Below are positions 8,540 through 17,642 of a stretch of DNA of 64,000 nucleotides, piece after piece. A program made the translations under genes and the position numbers. Position 1 is the stretch's first letter. Every line of letters begins with the position of its first letter. The stretch comes from DASVBE01 sp963770375. Its GTDB lineage: Bacteria; Actinomycetota; Actinomycetes; Streptosporangiales; Streptosporangiaceae. Below the pieces are notes generated by a model. It was given only the letters and a program-made list of their open reading frames with translations, made no database searches and was not told the DNA's origin. The DNA lies in contig CAVYPM010000017.1 of NCBI GenBank assembly GCA_963770375.1, forward strand, positions 434,001-498,000, read 5' to 3'.

Positions 8540-8989
8540 GTGGAGATCAATGTGGCTCTCTCGCTGCCCAGGGACGCCGCCAGCGTGGCGGTCGGCCGCC
8601 AGGTACTCAGCGGCTGCCTGGAGGTCCTCGGCGTGACCCCGGCGACCCGGTCAGACATTGCCCTGGCGCTGGGCGAGGCCTGCGCCAACGTCATCCAGCA
8701 CGCGGGCCCCGGCGACGAGTACGAGGTTCGGGCCAGCGCGATCAACGGCCGGTGCGTGATCGAGGTGATCAACACCGGCAGCGACGCGGCCTCGATCGAG
8801 CTGGACGGCGAGCCCGCCCCGCTGACCGCCGAGCACGGCCGCGGCCTGCAGATCATGGACGCGGTGGTGGACGGCCTGAGCCTGACCGGCGACGACGAGA
8901 AGACGATGACCGTGCACTTCGAGAAGGCCCTGCAGTGGGTGCCCGGCGCCCCCGGCCAGCAGCTTCTGGCCGGGTCGGACCCGGCCTGA
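8540..8989 (+). CDS. ATP-binding anti-sigma-factor-like protein (RsbW/SpoIIAB family HATPase)
   Basis: 149 residues, GTG start at 8540. HATPase_c_2 signatures: ALGEACANVIQHA (N box) and GRGLQIMDAVVD (G box). Proteins of this type in actinobacteria act as serine kinases or anti-sigma factors opposing STAS anti-anti-sigma factors. No partner lies next to it; the nearest PP2C phosphatase is the RsbU-like gene at 22930. Alone between convergent neighbours. Confidence 0.82.
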   Translation: MEINVALSLPRDAASVAVGRQVLSGCLEVLGVTPATRSDIALALGEACANVIQHAGPGDEYEVRASAINGRCVIEVINTGSDAASIELDGEPAPLTAEHGRGLQIMDAVVDGLSLTGDDEKTMTVHFEKALQWVPGAPGQQLLAGSDPA

Positions 8990-9000
8990 CGACTGTGCCG

Positions 9001-9048
9001 GTCAGGAGCCGGGCCGGTCAGGAGCCGGGCCGGTCAGGAGCCGGGCCG
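9001..9048. repeat. Three exact tandem 16-bp repeats
   Basis: Unit GTCAGGAGCCGGGCCG occurs three times in a row, followed by a partial GTCAGG. The array fills the gap between the stops of the convergent anti-sigma gene (8989) and P450 gene (9050). Confidence 0.85.
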
Positions 9049-9049
9049 G

Positions 9050-10418
9050 TCAGGCGGCGCGCCAGGCGACCGGCAGCCGCTTGACCCCGCGCTGGAAGTT
9101 CGAGCGCAGGTAGGACGGCTCCCCCGCCGGGCGCAGCACCGAGGTCCGGGCCAGCACTTCGGTGAACAGCGCGCGCATCTGCGCGCGGGCCAGGTGCGAG
9201 CCGAGGCAGAAGTGCGGGCCGTGGCCGAACACCAGGTGCGGATTCGGCTGCCGCCGGATGTCGAACCGGTCCGGGTCGGCGAACACCGCCTCGTCCCGGT
9301 TGGCCGAGGTGAATGACACCACGACCTTGTCGCCGGCGCGGATCTGCTGGCCGCCCAGCACGGTGTCCGCGGCGGCGGTCCGGCGGAACGTCATCACCGG
9401 CGTCCACCAGCGCAGCATCTCGTCCACCGCGGTGGCGAGCAGGCCGGGGCGCGCTCGCAGCTCAGCCTGCGCGCCCGGGTGCTCGAGCAGCGCGATGCAG
9501 GCCCCGGGCAGGCCGTTGCGCAGGGTCTCGTTGCCGGCCACCGCGAACAGCCAGAACATGTTCTCGAACTCCTCGGCCGAGACCCGTCCGCCGTCCTCCT
9601 CGTCGCCGGGCTCGTTCGTCGCCGGATTGGGCGAGCAGGATCGACATCACGTCGTCACCGGGCCGCCGCCGTTTCTCCTGCGCGAGCAGGTGCGCGTACG
9701 CGTACAGATCCGGCATGCCCTCGCGGGTCCGCGGGTCGGGCATCCGGCCGCCGGGCCCGGGCGCGGGCCGCAGCGCGAGCGCCTCGCGGGCCATCGGCGT
9801 GCCGCCGGACGGGTCGAACTCGGCCGAGGTCGCGTAATCCGGGTCCTGGTAGCCGATGACCCGGTTGGACCAGTCGAACAGCAGCCACCGGTCCTGGTCG
9901 GGCATCCCCAGCGTGTCGGCCAGGGTCAGCAGCGGCAGATCCGAGGCCACGTCCTTGGCGAAGTCGCACTCCCCGCCGGGCCCGCGGAAGACCCGCCCGG
10001 CGATCGCCTGCGCGTGGCCGCGGATCCGCTCTTCCAGCCGGGCCACCGCGCGCGGGGTGAAGGATCGCGCGAGCATCCGCCGGAGCCGCGAGTGCTCGGG
10101 CGGGTCCATGTTCAGCATCATCCGGCGGACGTAGCGGAGGGTTTCCTGGCTGGCCGGGTCGCGGATCTGGGTGGCGCCCAGCCAGGAGGAGAACAGCTGC
10201 GGCTGCTTGAGGACGGATTCGGTGTCGTCGTGGCGGAGCACGAGCCAGAACCCGGGCCCGCCCGGCCACCCGTCCACCGGCCGCTCGTCCACCCAGACGA
10301 CGGGGCTGGCGTGGCGGAGGCGGGCCAGCGCGGCGAACGGCACCCCGGTCACGTAGGTGGCCGGGTCGAACACGGCCTCCGTGTCGCCGGGCGCGGGTGG
10401 TGGCGGCTGCGCGGTCAC
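9050..10418 (-). CDS. Cytochrome P450, single frameshift
   Basis: About 455 residues when the break is repaired. The N-terminal part (from GTG 10418) carries the MDPPEHSRLRRMLARSFTP segment; the C-terminal part, in another frame, has the I-helix LFAVAGNET, the ExxR-containing VDEMLRWWTPV, and the heme loop FGHGPHFCLGSHLARAQM with the Cys ligand. The frame changes near 9625, where EEDGGRVSAEEFENMFW becomes readable. Its start overlaps the preceding hydrolase stop as GTGA, so the two form an operon; the substrate is unknown. Bacterial class I P450s need separate ferredoxin partners, none of which is nearby. Confidence 0.88.
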
Positions 10419-11173
10419 CCCTGGTCCAGGAACCCCTCGATCGACGCCACGAGCGCGGCCGGGGTCTCGAACATCGGGTAGTGCCCGGCGTTGGCCAGGA
10501 CGTCGAGCTCAGCGTTCGGGTAGAACACCAGCCAGGTCTGCTCCATCACGGCGGCGGACAGCGCCGGGTCGTGCTCCCCCACGATGACCTTGACCGCGGC
10601 CGGGTTGCCCTGCACCTGCTCGGCGAAGCTGTCCTTGGCCCACGACTCCAGGTAGGCGCCGAACGCCTCCACGGTCGATTCGTCGGCGGAGTGCTGGACG
10701 AGCCGGTCCACGAACGCCGGGGTCAGCCGGCTGCCGGTGGTGAAGTTGATGATCGCGGCCCGGTTGCCGAGGTTTTCCGCGGCGCCGGAGAACAGCGCCC
10801 ACCCGTCGGCGTCGAACGGGGTCGCCACGGCGGGGACGGGCGTGATGGCGACCAGGCGCCGGACCCGGTCCGGCGCCGCGAGCAGGACATGCTGGATGGC
10901 CTGCCCCGTCATCGAGTGCCCGACCAGGGAGAACCGCTCCCACCCAAGCTGGTCGGCGAGCGCCAGCGCGTCGGCGGCGGCCTCGCGCATGGTGAACTCG
11001 CCGGCCACGTCCTTGCGCGAGCCGTACCCGCGCAGGTCCATGAACGCCCAGGTGTAGTCGTCGCCGTTCAGGTAATCGGGCAGCGAGCCCCATCCCCGGG
11101 CGGACCCGAACCACCCGTGCAGCGCCAGTACCCGGTGCTCCCCCGACCCCACGATCATCGCCGTGCTGGCCAT
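10415..11173 (-). CDS. Alpha/beta hydrolase
   Basis: 252 residues from ATG 11173, preceded by GGGAGG at 5 nt. Alpha/beta-hydrolase features: oxyanion strand VLALHGWFGSARGW, nucleophile elbow LVGHSMTG (Ser), acid in VGEHDPAL and His in ANAGHYPMFE. Substrate unknown; the sequence resembles esterase/haloperoxidase-type hydrolases. Overlaps the P450 gene start by 4 nt, suggesting a joint oxidative/hydrolytic step. The glycosyltransferase frame upstream runs 19 nt into it. Confidence 0.88.
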   Translation of the reverse strand: MASTAMIVGSGEHRVLALHGWFGSARGWGSLPDYLNGDDYTWAFMDLRGYGSRKDVAGEFTMREAAADALALADQLGWERFSLVGHSMTGQAIQHVLLAAPDRVRRLVAITPVPAVATPFDADGWALFSGAAENLGNRAAIINFTTGSRLTPAFVDRLVQHSADESTVEAFGAYLESWAKDSFAEQVQGNPAAVKVIVGEHDPALSAAVMEQTWLVFYPNAELDVLANAGHYPMFETPAALVASIEGFLDQG

Positions 11174-12523
11174 CTCAGCCTCCCGATCCTGCCCCGCTCC
11201 CAGCCCGCTGCCGACCATAGCCGCCGGCCATGGCTCCGGCTAGCAGCGCCCACCGCCACCAGCCCAGCAGCGCTCGCTGTCACCAGCATGGACAGCAGCG
11301 CGGCCACCGGAAGCAGTCTGGATGTCTTGTGCCCGACGGCCGGGCTGCTAGGAGCCGGGTGTTCCTGCGAACTGCGGGTATCCGGCCTGACGGGATGAAG
11401 GGCGGCCTGCCGGGGGGTGTCGTTTCTCGTCAGCCAGTTCACTGCCTGGCGCCGGGACATGGCGGTCGGTAGTTTGTCGAGGTGCTCCTGCCACCGTTCA
11501 CCGTCATCGGCCCAGGCCCGGAGGTATAGCTCGCACAACGTGGCCGAGATCAGGCTCAGCGAGTCCAGCGATCCGTTAAGCGCGGCGATCCTGCGCTTGA
11601 TCTCGGTAGCCCCGAGGTCGCTGCCTTTCACCATTGTGATGACCCGCTCAATGAACAGCTTCCGCTTGGCCAGGAACGCCTCCCAATGCTCCCGGTCCGC
11701 GTCCGCCACAGACCGGCCCTGGTCGAGCAGCCAGTAGAGACCTTCGGCCAGCACATCACCGAGTTCCTCCCCCCGGGCACGCTCCGGCGTGCAAAAGGGG
11801 TCGTAAGCCTCCTGCGTGACCTCCCCCGCGGCAGCCACGGACTGCAGCCCCCTTTTACCGTCCAGCAGGAAAAACCAGTCGTCATTGTAGATATCAGGGA
11901 AGAATGACGTATTGCGCCCGGTTTGCACGGCCATGGCACCGCCGCCAATGAATGCCTGCTGGTTCCCGCCCGATTCCCGGTAGGCGTGGCATACAACCGA
12001 GTGATCGGGAAAACCGCCGATCTTCAGCCCGACCGCGTTGTGCACGTCAAGCATCCCGCTGGCCAGCCTGATGTCATTGGGCTTCAGACCGGTGATGTCG
12101 TCGTCAAGGTAGAGGACCCGCTGCCAGCCCTGCATGCGGCTGAGCAGGAGGCTGAGATTCCGCTTCGCGCTGAGATCGCTTCGCCGGGCGAAGGCCGTCC
12201 CTTCGAGCAGGCAGGTGGTGCGCCAGCGGGGCAGCCGCAGGCGCCCTTCCCTGGGCACGTCGATGGCGAGGAGGTCGACTTTGGCGGGAAGCTCCCGCCG
12301 TGCCTTCTCGGCGGTTGTGAACTTGCCGCTATGCAGGGTGACCAGGGTGCAGCCAAGCACGGCAGCCAGGTCTGCCGCGTCGGCCAGGAAAGACGGCCGG
12401 CGGACCGTAGGGACAATGATGGCGTCGAGCGACGTGCCTGTTCGACGAGGTACTGTCCGGCAGCCACAGCAGCTCGTTGTGCGACCCATGGTGGTCTGGT
12501 GCTGATGCCTCAGTCCCGGCCAT
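11155..12523 (-). CDS. GT-A-like glycosyltransferase, cassette copy 1 (N-terminal frameshift)
   Basis: About 455 residues. GT-A features: first strand LDAIIVPT, the metal-binding RVLYLDDDI, FIGGGAMAVQ, and FFPDIYNDDWFFLL, which may hold the catalytic acid. A candidate membrane helix (LLPVAALLSMLVTASAAG) lies near the C-terminus. The preferred start is ATG 12523 (MAGTEASAPDHHGSH), 17 nt after the XRE stop with GGGGGA upstream, because copy 2 begins the same way (MAGDQARFHHGSH). A base is lost or gained near 12455 between LLWLP and RRTGTSLDAII. Downstream partner of the XRE gene. Substrate unknown; I recognise no close characterised family. Confidence 0.6.
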
Positions 12524-12540
12524 CGTTGTCCCCCGACCAT

Positions 12541-13668
12541 TCAAAGAGCACGGTATCGTGCAACCTTCCAATCCGGGGTCAGCGTAGCTCCGTCGACCAC
12601 CTCGACCCGGGTAAGAATGCAGTAGCAATCGCTGCTGCCAAACCGGTTTCGCAGGTACTCGCCATTCCGGTCACGGAACCGGGCATCGGTGAGCGCACGG
12701 ACCACGCCGTATGTCCCACGGCCGTACATGCCGCTGCAGATAGTAACAGTCCGCTCGCTGTTAAAAGGATTGCGCGCGCGGACAAATAGCGCGACGTCGG
12801 ACACCAGTTCTCTCCGGCCGTCAATGTGGGTATATTCGGGCCGGTACTGCGCCTTCCGCCCGCCTTTTTCGGTGACGTCAAAATAAACGTCGTCGTCTTC
12901 CGGGTTGTCCTCGCCCCAGTCGGCGACCTGCTTGACCGGCAGTTTCAGCCGGTTCAGAACCGATGCGGTCGTGGCGTTCCAGTCGATACCGCCCAGCGTG
13001 ACCAGGTGTGAGCTGTAAACATCACGCGCCAGGCCCTCCGCTAGGCGCAGGTCGATCTGATTGACCGGGTTGGCGGCACGCAGGTGCCCAAAGAGCTCGA
13101 AGAGGGCGTCAAGCTCTGAGTACGTGTAGAGCTCGATGTAGTCAGGGCTGTTGCGGTCGGTGTACTTCTCTACCGCACGAAACTTCTTCGGGAACTGAGC
13201 GCAGACGACCGTGACGGTGTCGCCGTCGGCAAAGCGCCAGAGGCCGGAGTTCAGGGACGCTGCGAGCCCGCCCAGCCGGTCTGCCTCGGGCCCGGTATAG
13301 CCCTCAGGCCCGATGACCGTCGTGGCCCCCATGGCCTGTGCGCGCATCTGCGTAAGCTCCCGCTTGATCTCCCCCATCGCCTGGCGTTCGGCATCGGTCA
13401 TGTCGGCGGCCTCGATCGGCTGAGGCACGTCCCCGGTGAACGAGCGGCGGGTGGCGAACAGCGCCGCGTACGCGTCCAGCCTGGACAGCGGCGGGATCTT
13501 GGGGCTGGCTTGCGTCTCCCACGACGAGATCAGCGGCACGCTGAGCGGCTTCTCTCCGCCCAGGGCTTGCGCCAGCTGGGCCTGCGTGATCTTCAGGTCC
13601 GGCCATTGGTCTTCCCGCAGAGCGCGCAGCCGCCGGGCCAGGACCAGCCGTGGATCAGCGTCGTTCAT
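12541..13668 (-). CDS. XRE-family HTH protein with unknown conserved C-terminal domain, cassette copy 1
   Basis: 375 residues, ATG 13668 with AGAGG 5 nt upstream. Residues ~1-75: HTH (ITQAQLAQALGG then SVPLISSWET). Residues ~95-130: charged helix. Residues ~135-375: a domain I do not recognise, with VTVVCAQFP, YTYSELDALFELFGHLRAAN, SSHLVTLGGIDWN, ARNPFN, RTVTICSGMYGRGTYGVVR. Alternating strands and helices with Gly-rich turns suggest a Rossmann-like fold, perhaps a sensor or effector. Upstream palindromes imply autoregulation. Paralogous to 16125-17289. The last ~10 residues differ in frame from copy 2. Confidence 0.7.
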   Translation of the reverse strand: MNDADPRLVLARRLRALREDQWPDLKITQAQLAQALGGEKPLSVPLISSWETQASPKIPPLSRLDAYAALFATRRSFTGDVPQPIEAADMTDAERQAMGEIKRELTQMRAQAMGATTVIGPEGYTGPEADRLGGLAASLNSGLWRFADGDTVTVVCAQFPKKFRAVEKYTDRNSPDYIELYTYSELDALFELFGHLRAANPVNQIDLRLAEGLARDVYSSHLVTLGGIDWNATTASVLNRLKLPVKQVADWGEDNPEDDDVYFDVTEKGGRKAQYRPEYTHIDGRRELVSDVALFVRARNPFNSERTVTICSGMYGRGTYGVVRALTDARFRDRNGEYLRNRFGSSDCYCILTRVEVVDGATLTPDWKVARYRAL

Positions 13669-13684
13669 CTTAGCCTCTATTCAA

Positions 13685-13695
13685 CTGAAGTTCAG
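13685..13695. promoter_or_regulatory. XRE operator-like palindrome, proximal site
   Basis: CTGAA-G-TTCAG, a perfect odd palindrome 17-27 nt upstream of the XRE ATG, immediately before its ribosome site. Same core as the two upstream sites, fitting autorepression. Confidence 0.55.
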
Positions 13696-13800
13696 GAACC
13701 TCAGCTTAAGCGTACCATCACAGTCCTCTTACGGATGAATGCCCAGCTAGGGGACGTCTGTCATACGATCTGAGCTGCATGATCTTCAGTTCAGAATATG

Positions 13801-13818
13801 ACTGAAGTTCAGTGAACT
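13801..13818. promoter_or_regulatory. XRE operator-like composite palindrome, middle site
   Basis: ACTGAAGTTCAGT (13801-13813) and AGTTCAGTGAACT (13806-13818) are each perfect palindromes and overlap, giving three half-sites TGAA/TTCA/TGAA. A degenerate CTTCAGTTCAG lies just upstream at 13784-13794. Confidence 0.55.
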
Positions 13819-13900
13819 AGATAAAACACCTTCTCAACTGTCACAGGTTATAAGACACTCATAGCGGAGGCATCCGGCACGCCGAAGAAGGGTAACGTTA

Positions 13901-13916
13901 AGTGAAGTTCACTGAA
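13901..13916. promoter_or_regulatory. XRE operator-like composite palindrome, distal site
   Basis: AGTGAAGTTCACT is a perfect 13-bp palindrome, extended by TGAA to the same three-half-site layout as 13801-13818. It is about 235 nt upstream of the XRE start. Confidence 0.5.
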
Positions 13917-13997
13917 TCAGGGCTGGCAGAGCTCGCAGGCAGTGCGCCTGCCAGCCGCCAGACCACCGCCCGGCAGCGAAAATCCGGCTACAGCAAA

Positions 13998-14029
13998 GCG
14001 AGCACTTCTGCGCCAACAGAAGTGCTCGC
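13998..14029 (+). promoter_or_regulatory. Perfect 13-bp stem, 6-nt loop hairpin
   Basis: GCGAGCACTTCTG, loop CGCCAA, CAGAAGTGCTCGC. No T-run follows, so it is not a classical terminator. It ends 30 nt before a strong GGAGGAAG ribosome site and a small plus-strand ORF (14072), so a regulatory leader is possible. The region 13669-14071 otherwise contains only the operators and no convincing gene. Confidence 0.6.
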
Positions 14030-14071
14030 CAGAAGGAACCCCAGCGCGGTCTCACTCACGGAGGAAGTTCC

Positions 14072-14299
14072 ATGGTCACACTATCTCCCCATGTACCAGC
14101 ACTGGCAACCGCCCTGGCCGCCCGGCATCTCGTCACTGTCCATGCGGCAGTCGCTGGCCAGCTAGTGGCCCAGACAGGGAGACCCTCGCGGTCTTTGACA
14201 TGCGACCCCGGGTTCAGTCGCCCGGCGAGGAGTAGCCGCGACCTGCGGGCGAACGATCCCGGCGGCAGGCTATGGGCTAGGACGTTATCCGGTGCCTGA
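14072..14299 (+). CDS. Small hypothetical ORF (75 aa) with strong ribosome site
   Basis: ATG 14072 is preceded by GGAGGAAG. The protein begins MVTLSPHVPALATALAARHL, a probable amphipathic helix, and then becomes Arg/Ser/Gly-rich without recognisable motifs. It lies on the plus strand inside the island, opposite to both cassettes and behind the 13-bp hairpin. It could be a real small gene, a remnant, or chance. The ribosome site is the main support. Confidence 0.3.
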   Translation: MVTLSPHVPALATALAARHLVTVHAAVAGQLVAQTGRPSRSLTCDPGFSRPARSSRDLRANDPGGRLWARTLSGA

Positions 14300-14832
14300 G
14301 GACAACTCTGACTACGGGCATAGTCATACGAACCCGAAACCACATCAATCCAAAAAAAACCGTCAGCAGGGATGTCGGGCGGGCGCCTATGGCTTCAGAC
14401 TCACGGTAGGCGAGCGCCCAGTTACCACGGCGGAGCACAGCGCGCCAGCTCTTCTTCAGCCGAACAGCACTTCCTCTTCGTAGCGTGCCAGGAACGCATC
14501 AGGCTGACACCGTCAGCGCAGCCAACCGCATGCAGCAGAGATCCTGGCCAATCATCGGCAGTCAGCCAACGCAACCCGACCCGACTAGCAAGGCCTGAGG
14601 TGTCTCACGAAGAACAGTTTGCATGCCATGTTTGCGCCGCTACGCCGTTGTCTGACGCCTGCCGTGCGGGGGAAGGGGTGAGCGCCGCACGTGAGCGGCA
14701 CCGGTATGAGTATGACCATCTGCCCCCAGCCGGCACCTGAGAGTAGCAGCGCGGCCAGCCAGCCGGAGACCGGTTTCATGATCGTGCTCGGTCCCAGTTA
14801 GGCCATGGTTAGACCTCAGGACCGGCTGGTGG
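14300..14832. other. Gap without a convincing gene
   Basis: AT-richer than the surroundings (it includes a run of eight A). Small ORFs exist on both strands; one minus-strand ORF (14585-14779) starts MKPVSGWLAALLLSGAGWG, which looks like a membrane helix, but no motif or ribosome site supports it. It may be decayed sequence downstream of cassette copy 2. Confidence 0.5.
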
Positions 14833-16123
14833 TCATGCCCGGCCCGCGGACAGCAGGCATCCGCCTAGGCCGAGGCCGGCACCGGCGGTCTTATCCGCAG
14901 GGACCAGGTCAGTGACGGCTCTCCCAGCCTGGTGAGCAGGCGGGGTACCGCCAGGCCAGTCGGTACGGGTCGGGAGGCCGTCGAGGTGACGCTGCCACCG
15001 CGTGCGGTCACGCTCCCAGGCTGCCAGGTATCTCGCGCAGTAACGCCGGGTCGATCCTGCGCCAGCTGCTCCAGCGAGCCGTGCAGGCGACCGGATCGCG
15101 CCGCCCCCGTTCGCTCTGCGCAAGCGGTCTGGCCCTGATCATTTCCAGGACCCGGCCAATGAACTGCCGACGAAGCTCCAGGAACCACTTCCAGTAGGCC
15201 TCGTCTGCCTCGGTCAGCGACTGTCCCTGGTCAAGCAGCCAATAGAGTCCCTCGGCGAGGACCTCACCGAGTTCCTCTGAGCAAGCCCGGGACGGGTGCG
15301 GAACGGGTCGAATTCCGAGCTGCTCTACCACACCTGCTTTCTGCTCCCCGCGGCGTCACCGTGGCCACGGGCTGCAGCCGGTTGTCGCCGTTCAGGAGGA
15401 AGAACCAGTCGTCGTTGTATATGTCCGGAAAGAACGATCTGCTGCGCGCCGACCGCGAGGACCATGGCCCCGCCGCCGACAAAGGTCTCCTGGTCCCCGC
15501 CGGATCTAGGTAGGCGTGGCAGACCACGGAGTGGTCGGGGAACCCGCCTACCTGCAGCGCCACCGCGTTGTGCGTTTCGAGCAGGTCAACGGCTTTCCGG
15601 ACGTTCTGCTACTACCGCCTTGACGGCTCGCTCCTCGGCGTCCGGCGTCCTGTGCGGTGGGCCAGCATCCCCGCTCGTCCTTATCGGAGGGAAAGACGAT
15701 GTCGTCGTCGAGGAACAGCACACATGACCAGTTGGCCATCCGGCTGAGCATGATCCCGAGGTTCCGCTTGAGGCTCAGGTCGGTCGGGCGGATGAACGGC
15801 GAGTTGGCCAGCAGCTGCGACGTTTCCCAGTGCGGCATCCGGTAGCTGGCTGAGCTCGCGATATCGATCGCCAGGAGGTCGATGCCCGCGGGCAGCATCA
15901 GGGCGGCCTCGGCCGCGTTCTTACTGTGCTTGCTGTGCAGCGTGACCAGAACGCAGTCGAACTCGACAGCCAGCCGCATGGCGTTCAGCAGGTTGTCCGG
16001 GCCCCGGGTGGTTGGGACGATGATGGCGTCGATGCCGTTCCCGGGCAGCGGGTGATGAAAGGGCGATGACCACAGCAGCTTCCGGTGCGAGCCGTGATGG
16101 AACCGTGCCTGGTCTCCGGCCAT
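14833..16123 (-). pseudogene. GT-A-like glycosyltransferase, cassette copy 2, heavily frameshifted
   Basis: Homologous along its length to 11155-12523 but scattered over all three frames. Recognisable pieces in order: MAGDQARFHHGSH and DAIIVPT (from 16123), VLFLDDDIVFPSDKDE, then (other frame) HNAVALQVGGFPDHSVVCHA, then GDQETFVGGGAMV (other frame), FFPDIYNDDWFFLL, AEGLYWLLDQGQSL (other frame), and ARYLAAWERDRTRWQRHLDG. At least six frame changes in 1.3 kb, more than any neighbour, so it is judged a real pseudogene even if the assembly has some indels. Starts 1 nt after the stop of its XRE partner. Confidence 0.75.
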
Positions 16124-16124
16124 C

Positions 16125-17289
16125 CTAAGACGCTGACCATTCGAAGAGCCGGGAGTCGGGAGACGTCCAGTCCGGCGTCAGCGTGGCGGCGTCGACAACC
16201 GGCACCCTCGTGAGCAGGCAGTAGGACTCACTGTCGTCAAATTTGCTGGTCAGGTACTCCTCGTTGCGGTCACGGAAACGCGGATCGGTCAGCGTCCGCA
16301 CCACACCGTAGGTTCCCCTCCCGTACATGCCGTTGCAGATGGTCACCGTGCGCTTGCGGTTGAATGGATTCACTGCACGGGCGAAAAGAGCGACGTCGTA
16401 CAGCAGGATGTTCCGCCCGTCTGTTCGACTTCTCGAAGATTGGCCGGTGCTGAGATTTCCGGCCGTCCTCGTCCTCCACCTCGAAGTAGACATCATCCTC
16501 CGCACCGTTCTGGCCCCAGTTGGCCACCTGCCGGACCGGCAACCGGAGATCACGCAGCACCGACCTGGTGGCCAGGTTCCAGTCAGTACCGCCGAGCGAG
16601 ACCAGGTGAGAGGAGTACACGTCGGGGTTCAGCTCATGAGCGAGCCTGAGGTTGACTCTGCTCAGCGGGTTGGCCGCTCGCAGGTGACCGTAAAGCTCAA
16701 AGAGCGCGTCAAGCTCTGAGTAGGTGTACAGGGAAATGTAGTCAGGGTCATCCGGGTCCGCGTAGAGCTGCTGGGCCCGAAGGTCCGGCGGCAGCTGGGC
16801 GCAGACCAGGGTGATAACTTCCCGGTCCTCGAATCGCCAGGGCCCGGACTGAATGGATCTTGCCACCTGGCCCCCACCCGCGACGGCCGTTTCTGGCGCG
16901 GCAGCCGTATCCGCCGCCGGGCCTGATGTTCTGTCCGCCTCGTGCTGAGCGCGTCTGGCGTCGTTACGCAGCCGGGTGAGCTCCTGGCGGAGCTCACTCA
17001 TGCGGCGCCGTTCCTCGTCGGTCATCTCGTCGTCGGCGATGGGCCTTGGCTGCGGCCCTTCGAACGACCGGGTCGTCGCGAAGATCACCGCGTAAAGCTC
17101 GATCCAGCGCGTGGCCGGGATCTTCGGGCTGGTCATGGACTCCCACCCCGAGATCAGCGGGACGCTGACCGGTTTGGCTCCCCCGAGCGCCTGAGCTAGC
17201 TGATGCTGAGTGATCTTTCTGCCGCGCCCGTGCCCCTCCCGGAGCGAACGCAAGCGATCAGCTAGAACCTGGCGCGGATCATCGTTCAA
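16125..17289 (-). pseudogene. XRE-family HTH protein, cassette copy 2, frameshifted
   Basis: Paralogue of 12541-13668. TTG start at 17289 (NDDPRQVLADRLRSLRE), HTH ITQHQLAQALGG and SVPLISGWES, then LYTYSELDALFELYGHLRA and SSHLVSLGGTDWN. Near 16425 the frame breaks: the C-terminal third (NPFN, RTVTICNGMYGRGTYGVVR, ending RLFEWSAS) is in another frame. Amino-acid divergence from copy 1 is considerable, so the duplication is not recent. The linker (residues ~110-145) is Ala/Gly-rich and differs from copy 1. With its partner broken, this cassette is probably inactive, unless the break is an assembly error. Confidence 0.65.
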
Positions 17290-17642
17290 CTCACTAATCC
17301 CAGAAATCCCTTAAGTTAAATTACTTCAACAAATGCTACTCCCCGCTCACGGTGAAGTTAACACATCAGGTGATGCCAAACCCAGCGGGTATGAGCGGGC
17401 GATGATCCGCTAGACCCTTATGACCGTATATGCCTGATATATCCAGCCACACCGCGCCCGTCCATTGACGAGTTCGGCGCGGCGCCCTCGAGTCACCTTA
17501 GCAGAACTGAAATCTGATCCATGACAGCTGGCCCGGGATGGGGATTCAGGACGGCAGGGGCCAGGCGGGCGCCAATCGTGCCGTTGCCAGCCGTCAATCG
17601 CCCGCTTGCCAGCCCCGCCTGGCCATGTAAAAATCGGGGTTT
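17290..17642. other. Intergenic region with decayed operator and repeated GCCTGATAT motif
   Basis: AT-rich near 17290-17365, with GGTGAAGTTAACAC (17351-17364), a degenerate form of the TGAA-G-TTCA operator of copy 1. Motif GCCTGATAT followed by ATCC occurs at 17432 and, as GCCTGATATCC, again at the GNAT start (17645-17655). No gene seen. Confidence 0.4.

Noticed and set aside
9001..9048. CRISPR-like array
   Set aside because: Units are directly adjacent with no spacers; the same is true for the arrays at 27266, 33632 and 61361.
14372..14740. 122-aa plus-strand ORF in the island gap
   Set aside because: No ribosome site, no motif, low-complexity start.
11155..17289. Prophage or transposon
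   Set aside because: No integrase, transposase, terminal repeats or phage structural genes; only AT-richer composition suggests transfer.
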